Shown: positions 10,746-23,878, counted from the stretch's first letter. The stretch: 64,000 bases of DNA from Abelmoschus esculentus (GCA_035048815.1 JAUCBN010000036.1:5404001-5468000); one strand, 5' to 3'. Notes: generated from the sequence alone by a model not told the origin. Translations and numbers: made by a program.

Positions 10746-13700
10746 CTTATTGTTGTGTGAATTATTGTTGTGTGATGAAGAAAAGCGAGAATGAAAGGGA
10801 GGTTTGTTTGTTTTAGAAATACTATAAAAGTTGGAGTTTTGGATATAAATGATTGAACCACTCGACTAAGGACCACCATAAAACTAGTAATTTATATATA
10901 TATTAATTATAGTGATTATAGTAGTTGATTTAAAAAAATTGACAACTGATGTATAAAAAATAAATTAAAAATTAAAAGTATAATACTTGAGTATATTTTT
11001 ATTTTTTAAAATAATTTAATTTTTAATGTATTATTTTAAATTAAAATAATCCTTTTATAGATAAAATCTTCAACTTATGGTATATAGCTTAAAATGATGT
11101 GAGAATTTTATATAGTGGTATACGTCGTCGTCGTAGTGTCAGATAGACAAATATAGTCTTTATAAAATGATACATCAATTAAAAAATAATTATAATATAT
11201 ATATATTGTCTAAAATATTTTTTTCTTCGAATATATCATTATACCAAGTCATTTCAAGTTATTTATAAGAATAGACCCAAAATTTTATATAAAAAATTTT
11301 AAACTATCAAAAAAATATATTAAAAATATCGACGATATAAAATTATAAAAGTTTAAGAGGTATATAATTAAATTATAAGTTCATTGTATTAGAAATTTGT
11401 TAAATGTTGATTCAGCAAAAACAACTTTATTAATAAATAAATAATCATAAAAAAAGCTATTTGTAGATATTTCTAGCTTTATTCAATTTGGTTTTTACTT
11501 CCACTTGGCACATGTTTTCTTTGCTTCAATTATGCATAATTTACTTGGAAGATTTGATTAAATAATTCAATTTGATAGGGATATAAATTATTTTTCAAAA
11601 TTATTTAAAATAAAAGAAATTCAAATTATAATAAGTATTTGGGTATACAATGAAAAAATTATAAATTATTTTTTTTCTTATTAAAAAAATAAAAAATATA
11701 CATACACGATTTCTTCTATTTTTAAAATTTTTGATTAACTGATTTAGATTTTACTCTTTTTATTTACTATATATAAAAATATTTATTAATTTTTTATAAA
11801 TATTTATGCATCTAAATATCTTTATAAATCAATAAATAAATTCTTACTATTTTTATAAATAATTTTGTTTGCCTATTTTAATAACTCTCACATTAAAATT
11901 TCCCATTTGTGTAAAAAAAATAGGATGACAGATAAGCACGAAACTAAAAGACCATTAATGATCTGCCACGTGTAACTCAAACACGGATTTGATTATAAAA
12001 ATCGACGACGGGGAAAATTCCGACCCTTCCGGCAACTGAAGGCTAACCTTATCCAAAATTATTTGTTTCTTCGGAAATAGGATCCAAATTATTACATAAA
12101 CAACAAAATCTTCAAAATTAGAAATAAAATATTATTCTAAAAAATTGAAATAAAATATAAATAACACAAAACTTTTAAACCCTATTTTAAATAATTATTA
12201 TAAATAATTTTTAAACAACAAAAATATAAAAACTCTGTAAAAGAAAAAAATATTTTTTTATGAAATACAAAAAAATATTTTTTGTTTAAATAAAATAATT
12301 TTTTATATGAATTAATTTTGTTTCCCTCATGGGACTAAATAATTGTAAAACATCGTTGTGTAATTATTGAGACCATGAACCGTAGGTCTGTCCTTTTTGG
12401 TCCCCCACAAGTTCAGTTTCTCACTGATCTGTCCCTCCAATCAACACATAATTTTAAATGAATTAAATTATAAAAAATATTTTTTATATTAAAAGATTAT
12501 AATATTGATGGATCTCCTTCGAAGAAAAAAAATATAATAATAATTTATTCGTATTATTAGAAAAAACAGAAGAGAAAAAGGAATGAGGATTAAATAAAAT
12601 TAAAATCCACGTGGAGCATGTTTTTGTATTTTTGGATTTATCAAGTAGGCCAATTGGGATCGGGGAGTCTTGGAGCATGTTTTGTCTTTTTGGATGGATC
12701 TATTTGTAGTAAGAAAGATTTTTAAAATAAAAAATTTATTTAAGTTATGATTATGTTTCTCATAATTGATAAAAGTCTGTATTAGATTAAATTTAATTTA
12801 TTAAAATAATTTTTTTATAATAAAAGATAAAGTATTATTGATTAATTAATTCATGTTTATAATATTAGTATTAATATCGTCATATAATAAGGTTAAAATT
12901 TTATCTGAAGAAAAATAAATACTTATCATAAATATCTTGAGAAAATAACATAGATATCCTATCGGTAATCATATTTGTTTTACGAGGTATATGAATAAAT
13001 TTTTTTATAGATATTGGAAAAGACGGCTGTGTTGAAGAAGTGTAGAGTATAAGCTTATTGATACCAGATTATTTAATAATCGAATCGCCTATGAACTATC
13101 AAACTTTACTATGATAAAATCAACTTTCAAATTAGCGTCACATTTAAACCCCTCATAGTAACATCTCGAACAACTCCTCCACAAGAGGTTACAACATTTG
13201 TTGTTCTTTTTGCACTATATTCATTCACCTTCAATAATTCTTCCTTAAGTTGAATACACACAACTCAGTTTTTTTTAACAATTTTGGTTAGAACTCCATG
13301 ACATCACACGAGCTAAAATTCGTGAACCGTAAAATAATCTCAAATTGCACCCTAAAGCAGTATCACGTTGAAATAATATCATGTTCAAAGTTCAAACACA
13401 CTTTTTTTTTCTGCAAACTGTCATAAATTTATTTTATTTGATAAATTAATAAAATATATTTTTCAAAGTCTTTATATATAAATTTATGATTCTTTTAATT
13501 TTATAAAATAATAATATAACTAAGATAATTTAATAAAATGCGATTTTATTATTATACTTTAACTAATTTTTAAATGAAAAATTTCATCTATTTACTGTTA
13601 TAAATCTTTTTGAGTACATGTGCAGTGTTTTTTTATACTCATATAATGTTTTATTTATTTGATCCGTCATGGTTTATTTTTGACTATCTTTTAGATGTAA

Positions 13701-13789
13701 AATTGATTGATTAATTTAGATTTAGATCGATTAATTAAAAATATTTGATATTATTTATATAATAATCTTGATAATCATTTCAATCGTAT
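10746..13789. other. Gene-free AT-rich spacer, about 3 kb
   Basis: I see no gene. There is a short direct repeat of 'ggagcatgttttt' words at about 12617 and 12672. Decayed transposon sequence is likely, but no family is recognisable. Confidence 0.3.
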
Positions 13790-13975
13790 AATCTTGGATG
13801 TTGTTTCTGATCAGATTCAACTTTTGCTTCGGTATGATAGGGTCGACCCTCTTTATCATCGTTTTTGTCGTTCTTCTCATACCGAGTTGCTTTAATCTTA
13901 TGTATATCTTACTTTGATCGTTTTTTAACGAGGCGTGAGGTGGCATCTTCATTCTTAATCAAAAGAAAATTAATA
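13790..13975 (+). mobile_element. 3' end of a LINE (RNase H tail and 3' UTR), plus orientation
   Basis: Plus-strand translation gives a short ending (QIQLLLRYDRVDPLYHRF) matching, in the same register, the end of the RNase H frame in the minus-strand element at 15070-15510. The following 3' UTR ('ataccgagttgctttaatct', then 'catcttcattcttaatc') also matches that element in inverse orientation. It is therefore a severely truncated copy of the same LINE family. Confidence 0.6.
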
Positions 13976-14502
13976 CATGATCATAATATTATTAATTTAT
14001 AAAAAAATAATCATAATAAAAAACATAACGAGAGAGGATGAAATTTGAGACAAAAGAAAACATTTTCCAGACGCCACTTTATTAGAAAAATTATAAAGGA
14101 ATCACCCCAACCAAACAACTAATAAATGTACATATCGCTCGAATCACTTAGTTTCAGTAGTTAAGGGAATGATTGTTGTTTTTAAAAATTATGGGTTCGA
14201 GCATCAGCACAGTGTTTGAACGATCAATATCTAATGGTTTAGAGTATACTTTAAAACAAATACTACTGTAACGCTGTAACTGATTCAAAATATATATCAA
14301 AAATAATTTAGCTCACAAATATCGTGGAAGAGAAATTATATTATAGACCTTTTTTATCATATTATCTATAGTTTTAATTAATTATATATATTTATTTTAT
14401 TTTTTAGATTGAATCATTATCTCTTTTCAGTATGTTATTAATGTGTGGGTAGTTATTAAAAATAAATGGACCTAATTGCTTGGACCATAGAAAAATATGG
14501 TG
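13976..14502. other. AT-rich spacer with a weak tRNA-like B box
   Basis: Around 14150-14230 there is a stretch with 'gggttcgagc', which resembles a tRNA-derived B box, preceded by 'tagtttcagtagttaaggg'. No cloverleaf can be drawn. It might be an old SINE but is not called as one. Confidence 0.25.
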
Positions 14503-14775
14503 AACAAGAAAAATTATATCATGAGTTATTTTTACTATATTAATCATAGGATCAACCAATTAAATAAATTCATTTAATTAATTTTATCACCTTATTTTTT
14601 ACCAAATGAATATTCATTTGATAAAAATTACTTTTATAATTAATTTAAGGTAAATATTAATGAAAATTCGCTTGATAAAATGATGAGGTGACAAAATTGA
14701 TTAAATAGAATTATTTAATTGGTTGATCCCATGAAAAACATGGAAGCAATAATCCATGATATATTTTTTCGATGA
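14503..14775. repeat. Fold-back MITE (family A, copy 2)
   Basis: Strong inverted repeat: left 'aggatcaaccaattaaataa' and right 'ttatttaattggttgatccc' are near-perfect complements. The inner arms carry 'ttcatttgataaaa' with its inverted partner 'gcttgataaaatgatgagg'. It resembles the element at 9072-9335. Non-coding. Confidence 0.7.
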
Positions 14776-15069
14776 ACATGATTTATTATACAATTTCTTA
14801 CCGTAGTGAAAAAAAACTCATCCTCCGCACAAAGTCTAAATATACTCCATTCATCTCATAAATAATATTTTTTATTAATTTTTAAAAGTTATTTAAAAAA
14901 TAAATATAGATTAAAAATTAAAAGTATTTATTATATCTTTTAATTTTAAAAAATAATTGAGGGGTACAATCCCCCTTAAGAATTTAGTATGTTTTAAAAC
15001 ACTAATCAGTGGGCCGGCGGCCGGAGATGAGAGTAGGGATATTAAATGAATTGAGGAATTTAAGTTTAA

Positions 15070-15510
15070 TTCAATATTTTTTATTAAGAATGAAGGTGTC
15101 ACTTTATTCTTCGTTAAAAAAATTTTAATTTAAATAAAAAAATAATATGTTTAACAATAAGATATACATTAGATTAAAACAACTCGGTATAAAAGGAATA
15201 ACAAAAGCGATGATAAGGAGGACCGACCCTATCATCGAAGCAATGGTTGAATCTGGCTATAAGCATCATCCAAGATTGTAAGATTGAAATGTCTATTGCC
15301 CGGTAATTTAGCCATACAGTCTACGACCATATTCACTTCTCGCCGAATCCACTGAAAATCTAACAACCAATCATCAGAATGAAAAGAAACAATGGAATGA
15401 ACAAGTTGCAAGTTGTTTGTCATAGCATTAGGGTCACTAATGAGCCTTATTGCTGTGGAGCAATCTGATTGAACAGTCAAACGATTAATACCAAGAGAAG
15501 AAGCAATTTA
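15070..15510 (-). mobile_element. LINE 3' fragment: RNase H-like domain and 3' UTR
   Basis: The minus-strand frame (stop near 15232, running to about 15510) encodes LGINRLTVQSDCSTAIRLIS, then LLDFQWIRREVNMVVDCMAK, the C-terminal half of the RVT_3 (RNase H-like) domain of plant LINEs. The conserved Asp of 'QSDC' and the 'REVN-VD-AKL' end are visible. The 3' UTR continues to about 15070 and ends near an A-rich stretch. 5'-truncated and without reverse transcriptase. Confidence 0.75.
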
Positions 15511-18169
15511 ATTTAATTTAGATTCGAATTTAATTTGAGATTTGATCAAACCGAACGAATATATAGTTCATTAATTTTGTTTTAATATATTAGTTTGATG
15601 CATTTATAAATTGGTAATTTGAAGTTTAGATCTGAGAATTGCTTTACACATTAATTTTGTATATGATTTTATAAATTTGCTAATTTATCTCGATACTAAG
15701 TTCTATAAGATATTATTAGATTATATATATTAAATAAAACGTAAAAATTATATCAATGAATCGAGTTAAACAATAAATTTTTTAACGAATACAAATCGAA
15801 TAAAAATTTATTATCACTTTCCTTAACTTTACTCACAAGCACGGAAGGTCGGTGCATAGTTTATAAGAATTTTTTTGAAAGAAAAAATTTAAAATTAATT
15901 AGAAGGAAGACTCCGACCAAAACACAAGAATTGCCATGCCGCAAGGTTCATGTGCATGAGACATGGGTCATGCAATTGGATAATTTATTTGTGATCCTTT
16001 TATTTTATTTATGGATAATTATATAAATAATCATTAAATTTTAAAAATAATTCTATTAAAATTAAAAATTCAAGTTTGAATATTGGATAAAAGTATACAC
16101 CAAATGTCAACATATTGGACTTTCGAAAAAAATTTTCATGCATGAAGAAGTATCTACACATATCTATTCTCGAGTACACTTATTGATTCCATATGATTGA
16201 GGATTGTTATTACAGGAATTTTAGACGGGGTGATGAGCATGATAACGATGGTAACAAGTGTGTAGAGTTGGTTGATGATGTTAACGAGTCCCCAACCATT
16301 GTTGTACATCTTATAGATTGGTCTATGGAGGTGGAGGATCAGAGGTGGTTCAAAGATTTTAAGGTCAATTGTGCAGTTTATTAAAATATGGTCCTTGAAA
16401 GTTATTGTCTATAATCCTCGTTGGTTCTATAAAATGTGGTTCTTAGAGGCAATTATTCTTTTTAGGGACTATTGTGCAGTCATTTCAGTTACGCCTGTCC
16501 AGAACCTTAAGATTTTATAATAATTATCATATTTAGGACATAATTATAACTCATATTTTTTAAGAGCATTTTAAAATTTTTACAATGAATTTTGAGATTA
16601 ACGTCAATTAATGACTAAAATTTATAAAAATATTGGAGCTTTTTTCAGGAGACCCTGTGCAGTTGCTCTATTGTACCTGTCCAGAACCCTATTATTGATC
16701 GTTGAGGGCGTTGGTTGTCCTTTGGCGGATGTTGCACAAGATTAGGAAGTGTTACGTGATATTCCTCGGATAAGGTTTAATGTAGTTCCAGAAATGGCGA
16801 AAGGTAGAAGACGGCCAAGAAAAAATACGATGGTATAGATACTTGTTAATGATCCTGTTTCGAACTCAAAGACTATGCTTGTGCATGAGGCTTGCGCAAC
16901 TTTATAGGTGGGGGTATCGATCAGTAGAAAAGTAGAAAACATCATAATAGATATTGTTAAAATACTGATAAATATTGTTGAGAATGGATGTGGCAAAGAT
17001 ATGTTTGTTTTTTTCTTCTGGATTGTGTTGTTTGAATTTGGTTGTTGGGATGCTTGTTGGTGTGGTTTGGGTTGTTATTATTGTGATGATTTTTGTTGTA
17101 CGTAAACATCTTCGACTTGAATATCATATTTGAGTTTTAAGTCCAAACTATATTTAAAGCGCACTATCAGAAATATAGATAAATAATATAAAATTTTTTA
17201 ATTTAAATTAAAAATTATTGAACGTACAATTTAATTAATATAATTTTTAAAATAAGAATTATAGCCTTTATCACATAAGATCCTATAAATATATAACCCA
17301 CTAAATAAAAGTATTGTACTCTGAAAACCTTTGCATACTAGAATGTTATATTAATAGTTCTCTATGATCCCGCGATTTAATGTTTAACCTATGCATAAAA
17401 ATAATAATTGTGAGCGTCGAGTTTATAAATCCCAGTGACCATAAACATAGACCTGCAAGCTGCAAGTTAATATAAACGATAAAAAAAGATGAATAAACAC
17501 TTGGCGTTACCATTAATCACTTAAAAACATACTCCCGTAAACATAACAAGAATCATACATGACCCACAAGGTCTAATTATACTTGAGATCTCATGAATCA
17601 TCCAAGAAAAACATATATATCATACCACAAACCTGGAATGATGTATGCATCCATTTTTCAGTTTTATTGGACTCGAACCAAGTATGTGTCCCCGAAATTT
17701 GGTTCTTACAGGGTTTAATATACGGACTATTAGATTCATTTATTTAATATTATATAAACAAATTAACAATGGTACTAGATTTCGAACTTCAATTGAGTTT
17801 GATTCGAGTTTTAACTGAATTTGAATTTAATAATTTTAAGTTTATAATTTTTTGATTCAAGTTAAATTTATCTTAAATTTTCCGAGTTCAAATCGAGTTC
17901 GATGATATTCAAATTCGATTCGACTCATTTACACCCTAACACAAATCACCTAATCAATTAAATACTATTAATTTTGTTCATACTTGAAGCTTAGATTAGA
18001 GAGAATAGTAAATTCTCTCTGATTTCATATTATTATTAAAAGAGTATGGAAAAGGAAAATTTCTTGCTTTGTTTAACAAATGGCTGAGTAATTTGGATGG
18101 TTACTTGTGAATATAAATACTGTTTTGCAGAGTATGGGAATAAGTGATTTAATTGAGCGTAAATCATCT
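15511..18169. other. Gene-free AT-rich spacer
   Basis: No gene is recognised. At 16490-16690 the words 'acctgtccagaaccct' or 'gcctgtccagaacctt' occur twice about 180 bases apart, a possible short duplication. At 17790-17930 there are repeats of 'gagttcgatt'-type words, as in subterminal regions of small hAT elements, but no ends were found. Confidence 0.3.
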
Positions 18170-18400
18170 ACTTCTTAATAATATATTCGTTGGTGTTTTT
18201 ACTTTAAATTAGTAAGTTTAGGGTTTAGGGTTTAAGGTTAGAGGTTGTGGTTAGAGTTTAGGAAATTAGGGGTAGGATATATTTTGTAGGGTGTAGGGTA
18301 TAGGGTTTAGATTTAAAAAATAAGGGTTAAGATTTAAAATTTAATTTTCTAAAATTTTTAAGTAGAAAACATGAAAGAAAATAATAAAGAGATAAAAGAT
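18170..18400. repeat. Dispersed repeat with telomere-like motifs, copy 1
   Basis: Degenerate TTTAGGG words (18217-18320) sit in a longer conserved frame: 'tttaggaaattaggggtagg', then 'atattttgtagggtgtaggg'. The same order of words, in inverse orientation, appears at 31790-32040, and weaker copies at 33300-33770 and 51380-51560. The similarity extends into the flanks ('atcatctacttctt'), so this is a repeat family rather than a true interstitial telomere. Confidence 0.65.
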
Positions 18401-18794
18401 TTCTTTTCGATTTAATTATTTGATACTTGCACTTGTTTATATCTTTATGACGTCTTAAATTTCCAATTTTAATACCCTAAACTGATATTTAACTCAATTT
18501 TCTTTGTTTTAAATAGAACATTCCGAATTAAATTACTTAAAAATTATAGCAATTATTTCGTCAAACGTTATGTGTATTTTTTGACATATTTTGATAGAAT
18601 TGAATGAAAATTTTGTCTTAGTTATGTTTACATGTTTTATTTTATAATTTTGTTTTAAATTTAATTTTTATCAAATCGAGTCAAATCTATTATTGAAGAA
18701 TTATTTTATAAAAATTTCTTGTATAAGTAAACCTAAAAATAGATCTGCATATCTTACTCTCCATCGCTTACCTTTGATAACTACGCTGTCTTCG

Positions 18795-19135
18795 TTTGGA
18801 GATATTATTAGGTGAATCATGTTCACGTCATCTATAGTCCAAGCAATTAAGACCATTCATTTTTAAATAACTACTTAATAACTGCTCACCTATTAATTAT
18901 AAAAGAGGTGAACCACCACCTCTTTCCGAAAAAATTATTAGGTGAACCATGTTCACCGCGTTATCTGTGGTCCCAATTAAGCAGGACCGTTCATCTTAAT
19001 TTTTTCCAAGGTGAATCATCACCTCTTTCCTACATATAATTAGTAGATGAACAATTATTAAGTAGTTATTCAAAAATAAATGATCTTAATTGACTCATAA
19101 ATGACGTGATTCACCTAATAATCTCTCTGCACCTA
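18795..19135. repeat. Fold-back MITE with an inner partial copy
   Basis: Outer arms: left 'gagatattattaggtgaatc' and, reverse-complemented from the right end, 'gagattattaggtgaatcac', continuing for about 100 bases ('aactacttaataactgctca' against 'aactacttaataattgttca'). Between the arms, 'attattaggtgaaccatgtt' starts a second partial copy, with 'aagaggtg' words on both sides. Non-coding; a nested insertion of the same family is likely. Confidence 0.75.
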
Positions 19136-19634
19136 ATAATTTTTCCTTCATTTGGTTAAACAACATTGTCGAATCCTCTTTTTCAATAAAAAAAATCTAT
19201 GTAATTATATTAATCAATTTAAAATCTATGGTCTAATCTTTTAGATTGTAGAAAAAGTAGATTTATTACTAATTAGATTATACTTTAACAATAAACCTCT
19301 TTTAGCAAATGACATGTGAAAGTAAAACAAGACCCACGAAAGCATCGAAACAGACCCACGAAAGCATCAAGCAATATCTAGTTTTTCAGCTGTCTTGTTT
19401 TAACATAACTGAACTGATTACCTTCCTGTATAGCTCTGGGGAAACATGGTATTGCACAAACTGCATTGTTTGGAATAGATTACAGAGTGAAAATATCTCC
19501 TTCATACACATAAAACTTACACTGCAAGTAAAGTGGCAAGGTTCATTGTTATGCAACTTAGAAGAGAAAATGGCCCTAAAGGCTAAAGAATCAAAGATAG
19601 AGATTGGAAATTTAAAAGGCATGGCAAAATGTGA
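19136..19634. other. 3' flank of the S21 gene
   Basis: The part near 19300-19634 is less AT-rich than the spacer and probably holds the 3' UTR of the minus-strand S21 gene. No separate coding signal. Confidence 0.3.
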
Positions 19635-20614
19635 TCAATAGGGCATGTCTCCATCTGGCATGTCCCAGTTATCTCCATCATCTTCTTCCCTCTTCTTTGC
19701 AGATTCTTCTTGTTTGGTTGGTTGTGAGAATCTTGCTTGAGGACGCCTGAGAGAAGATACCCATTCAAACCAGATATAACCAACTAAAGATGAACACAAG
19801 GTGCCTCTGGAATTGGCATTGACTTGAAGAAACATCATTTTAAACAAAGAATACAGCACAGGGAAGACAAGGACACTCAAAAAGTAAGATGAACAAGATT
19901 GAATGTTGATCCTAAACTCAACAAGAACAAGAAATATGCACAGACATACAATGTCGATGTCTCTGTGATATGCACATGTTGGTCAGAAAACATGCTTTTC
20001 TTGAGAATAGCTACTCTACATGTTCAAATTTGATGTCTTCATTCTATGTCTGGATTTGGAAGACGAATAGCCCAACTCAATCAAAGAAAACTACACAAGC
20101 TTCAATTTTTATGGCCATGACACAAATACCGCAACAAAATCCAAACATTCAAAGCTAAAAGAAAGGAAGGCCAGTGCTACTGAATTGAATAAAAACCCAA
20201 ACTTTACCTTCTACGATTACGCTTAGCAGCCTCTCGTGACTTTCGTTTCTTCTCATCTTGCTTATTCTCAAAGAACTTTCTTCTCTTACACTCTTGAATA
20301 ACACCCGCTCTCATTACCTCTCTTCTGAACCTGTTCAGCAGCCTCTCTTCGGGCTCATTATCATCCACAATAACCTGAACATTGTAAGCTGATTTGAAGA
20401 AAAGGGTGTTTGCATATGCAAGAGATGGGGATATAACAGATGACAATTCAGTGGATAATGACGCCGATCGATCCTCTTGAGCTGACAGTGAAAGTAGAGT
20501 GTTTCTGGGTTTTGTGGAAGAGAGTGAAAGGTTGGTGAAAGGAGTAGCTTTCGACGGTGGAGGTGTAGTCCAAGGTAAGAGGAAGGAGATGAAGTTAGAG
20601 ATTGAAGCAGCCAT
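19635..20614 (-). CDS. rps21: Plastid 30S ribosomal protein bS21c
   Basis: Two minus-strand exons, 20208-20614 and 19635-19746, join through a GT-AG intron to give 172 residues. The first ~75 residues are Ser/Thr/Pro-rich and look like a chloroplast transit peptide (MAASISNFISFLLPW). The S21 domain follows: VQVIVDDNEPEERLLNRF, then RREVMRAGVIQECKRRKFFE, then a basic helix (SREAAKRNRRRRPQARF). The acidic C-terminus (EEDDGDNWDMPDGDMPY) is the plant-specific tail. bS21c is a small-subunit protein of plastid ribosomes, nuclear-encoded and imported. It lies divergently to the SNF12 gene about 1.26 kb away. Confidence 0.93.
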
Positions 20615-21872
20615 TGTTTAGGACAGGATGAGCTTCAGTTTGTGGATAGGAGAGTTTCGTTGCCATTGCTTTGCTTTTGTTTGCAACCCTTGAGGCTGTT
20701 AGGTTTTGGGCCAAAAGTTTTGATTGGATCAATTTAGGGGTCCAAAAGATTTTGGGATTAGGCGTTTTGGGGACTAAAATTGAAGTTTTTCAATTATATT
20801 CTTCAACCAGTGCAACATCTCGAAATATAAACTTGAATAATTCGTAATTTATCATTTGTTTCGTAAACTCTTTTGGTTATTGCTCCGTATTCGATGAGCT
20901 TTGACTTGATTTTATACCGTTAGATTATTTTAAAAAATCGAATTTAAATTGTGTTGACTTATAATTTTATAACTTATAATTTAAATTTAAAATTTATAAC
21001 TTATAATTTTACGATTTAAAATTAAGGGTTATGGTTTAAAACTTAAGTTTAATGTTGAATTTTATAGATTTAAAGGCGTGTAATATTTTCATTGCATAAA
21101 CTCTTGTATCAAAATATAATTTAAATAAAAATTTGAATTAATATTAAAATATATTTAATTAAATATGAGAATAAAATGAAATTATTTTTTTATCCCTTGC
21201 CTCAACTTTTGTATATTTTTATAATATTAAAGTAATATCATTAAAAATATGAACCAAGTCGGGGTTTGATGCGGTAGTTAGGTCGACCCATAAGATTGTA
21301 GCAGACTGATCCCAGTCCTTTCTAGTTCGGGTCCAGATTCTGGCCCGGGTTTTGATGATTGGTAAATGGGAAAAAACTGAACCAGGGAGAGAAAAAGAAG
21401 GAATCGGGAGAGAGAAGAGACGAACTCTGTGTAGCTGCTGGTCTTGGAAAGGCAAAAACGCTTAAATCTCTTCACTCTTTCGTAAGATTATTTCTTTTTC
21501 CTTTTCAATTTAACGTTTAAAATTCTCTCTATTATCCTTAATGTCAGAATGTAATTCAAATTCTTCATTTCTTGCACTTTTCATCTTTGTTTCTTCTTAA
21601 TTTTCTCTCTGTTGTATATTCAGAAGTTTTTTGGGGATAAGATTTAGTTCTGATTCAGCGCCTTTAGGAGATTTTTGCACAATTAGGGCTTTCTTGGTGG
21701 GTTTAGGTACCCTTAAGGGTTGACATCAAAAGGTTTGGTTTTGAAGGGAAATCTTGATTCTCTGGGTGTTCTTGGTTAGTGGATATTTGCTGAGATAGTT
21801 TGTAATTTACTTTGTTGCGGGATGTTTTAGATCTTGGTGGATATTTGATACTTCGGGTGAATTAGATTAGTG
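20615..21872. promoter_or_regulatory. Divergent promoter region between S21 and SNF12 genes
   Basis: The two start codons face away from each other across about 1.26 kb. The S21-proximal 140 bases and the stretch 21250-21870 are less AT-rich. The latter probably contains the SNF12 promoter and a 5' UTR starting in the 21400s, followed by T-rich sequence that could include a 5' UTR intron (a GT at about 21482 starts 'gtaagatt'). The middle (20900-21200) is AT-rich. No specific factor site is assigned. Confidence 0.4.
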
Positions 21873-23878
21873 ATGTCGATGAATGGGAATAATCCCCAAA
21901 AAGGGCCTGGAGCGTCTTCGTCATCCTTTGGTAACACGGGGATGGTACCTCCTTCTATGCCTGGAAACCCTGGTTTCTCACAAGCGCAACTTGGTGCTGG
22001 TTTTCAAGCTCAGTATCAGCTATCCCAAGCTCAGGCCCTTGCGCAGGCTCAGGCTCAGGCTCAACTCCAAGCACACTTACAAGCTCAAGGTTTGTCCCGT
22101 AACCTGGTTCAGATTGCCGGCATTGGGAATTTAGGTTCGTCTTCACCATCCATGTCTACTCCTGGCAATGGAAGTGCAAAGAGGATCCTTCAAAAGCCGC
22201 CCATGCGCCCTCCTGGTGCCCCTATGATGAACACTATGTCACCTTTGAGAACAATGGAACTTATTCCTGCTGCTCATAGAAAGAAAGAAAAGCTTCCTGA
22301 CAAACAACTACAAGATCGAGTGGCGGCTATTCTTCCCGAATCTGCTTTGTATACCCAGCTTCTTGAGTTTGAGGCACGTGTTGATACTGCATTAGCTAGG
22401 AAAAAGGTTGACGTTCAGGAAGCACTTAAAAATCCACCTTGTGTTAAGAAAACTCTTCGATTATATGTTTTCAACACATTTGCTAATCAGATTAAGACTA
22501 TTCCACAGAAGCCTAATACAGATCCTCCAACGTGGACCCTTAAGATTATTGGGAGAATCCTGGAAGATGGAGTAGATCCAGATCAACCTGGGTTTGTTCA
22601 TAAAACAAACCCTTCCCCAAAGTTTTCATCGTTCTTCAAGAGAGTGACCATTTCCTTGGACCAGAGACTATATCCAGATAATCATATCATTATATGGGAG
22701 CATGCTCGATCACCTACACCTAATGAAGGTTTTGAGGTGAAGAGAAAAGGGGATAAAGAGTTCACTGTGAATATACGGTTGGAAATGAATTATGTGCCTG
22801 AGAAGTTCAAGCTTTCTTCAGCTTTGATGGAAATCCTTGGTATTGAGGTTGACACGCGCCCCAGAATTATTGCTGCAATTTGGCATTATGTGAAGGCTAG
22901 AAAACTTCAAAACCCAATTGACCCATCTTTCTTTAATTGTGACGCACAACTTCTTAAAGTTTTTGGGGAAGAAAAGGTGAAATTTACCATGGTTCCACAA
23001 AAGATATCCCAGCATTTGTCTCCTCCACTTCCGATACATTTGGAGCATAAGATCAAGCTTTCTGGGAATAATCCTGTTGGGACTGCATGCTATGATGTGT
23101 TAGTGGATGTGCCTTTTCCCGTACAGAGGGAACTCTCTGCTCTTTTGTCAAATGCAGAGAAGAGCAAAGAGATTGAGGCTTGTGATGAAGCAATATGTGG
23201 TGCCATAAGGAAAATTCATGAGCACCGTAGAAGGCGTGCATTCTTTCTAGGTTTCAGTCAATCACCAGTGGAGTTTACTAATGCATTAATCGAGTCTCAG
23301 AGCCTAGATGTGAAAATGGTAGCTGGGGTAGGTAGTAGAAATGCTGAAAAAGAGCGACACTCAGATTTCTTCAACCAACCATGGTAAGCTCATTTTTCTG
23401 TTTAGATGAAGTTGTACTTGTTGAATTTTGGATCATTGGCCTCAATTTTAAAACCTAGCCTATCACTTTAAGATCTTCAGTAAATTTCACTGATAAAAAA
23501 TAATATATTGCATCGTGATTGATCTGTTAGAAACCAGTCTTTGATTGACCCGTTGACCTTATGGCATCTTCTTTGTAATTGCGGTGTAGTAGTGATACTA
23601 TTCCTGATTTTTTTTTTTTGCTGGAGGAGACAGCTGACAAACCCAGTCATCTGTGTTGTATGTATTACGCATGCTTTGATTGGATTATTTTCACATGCTC
23701 TCTAAATTAATTTCTTATAGAAAGCCTATTAAAAACAATAATGGTGATAATAGTATTTGTGAAGGATTAAGATTAATCAAGGTTCTCTTTTGGTGACTCC
23801 AACAGGGTTGAAGATGCTGTTATCCGTTATTTGAATCGCAAGCCTGCTGCTGGAAGTGATGCACCTGGAAGCACTTGA
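21873..23878 (+). CDS. SWI/SNF complex subunit SNF12/SWP73 (BAF60 family, SWIB domain)
   Basis: Two exons, 21873-23383 and 23806-23878, join inside a Trp codon (TG|G) and give 527 residues, like Arabidopsis SWP73A/B (about 530). Order: a Gly/Pro-rich start (MSMNGNNPQKG), a Gln/Ala-rich segment near 30-75 (QAQALAQAQAQAQLQAHLQ), then a conserved core with RKKEKLPDKQLQDRVAAILP. The SWIB/MDM2 domain starts near residue 306 (YVPEKFKLSSALMEILGIE, IIAAIWHYVKARKLQNP). The protein is a nuclear accessory subunit of BRM/SYD chromatin remodellers. The first ATG in the run MSMNG is used; no in-frame upstream ATG continues the frame. The tail exon ends in PGST. Confidence 0.95.

Noticed and set aside
14140..14280. 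tRNA-like B box 'gggttcgagc'
   Set aside because: No cloverleaf and a weak A box; possibly an old SINE but not supportable.
16193..16384. 63-codon acidic frame
   Set aside because: No recognised family, no splice partners, and it lies in AT-rich spacer.
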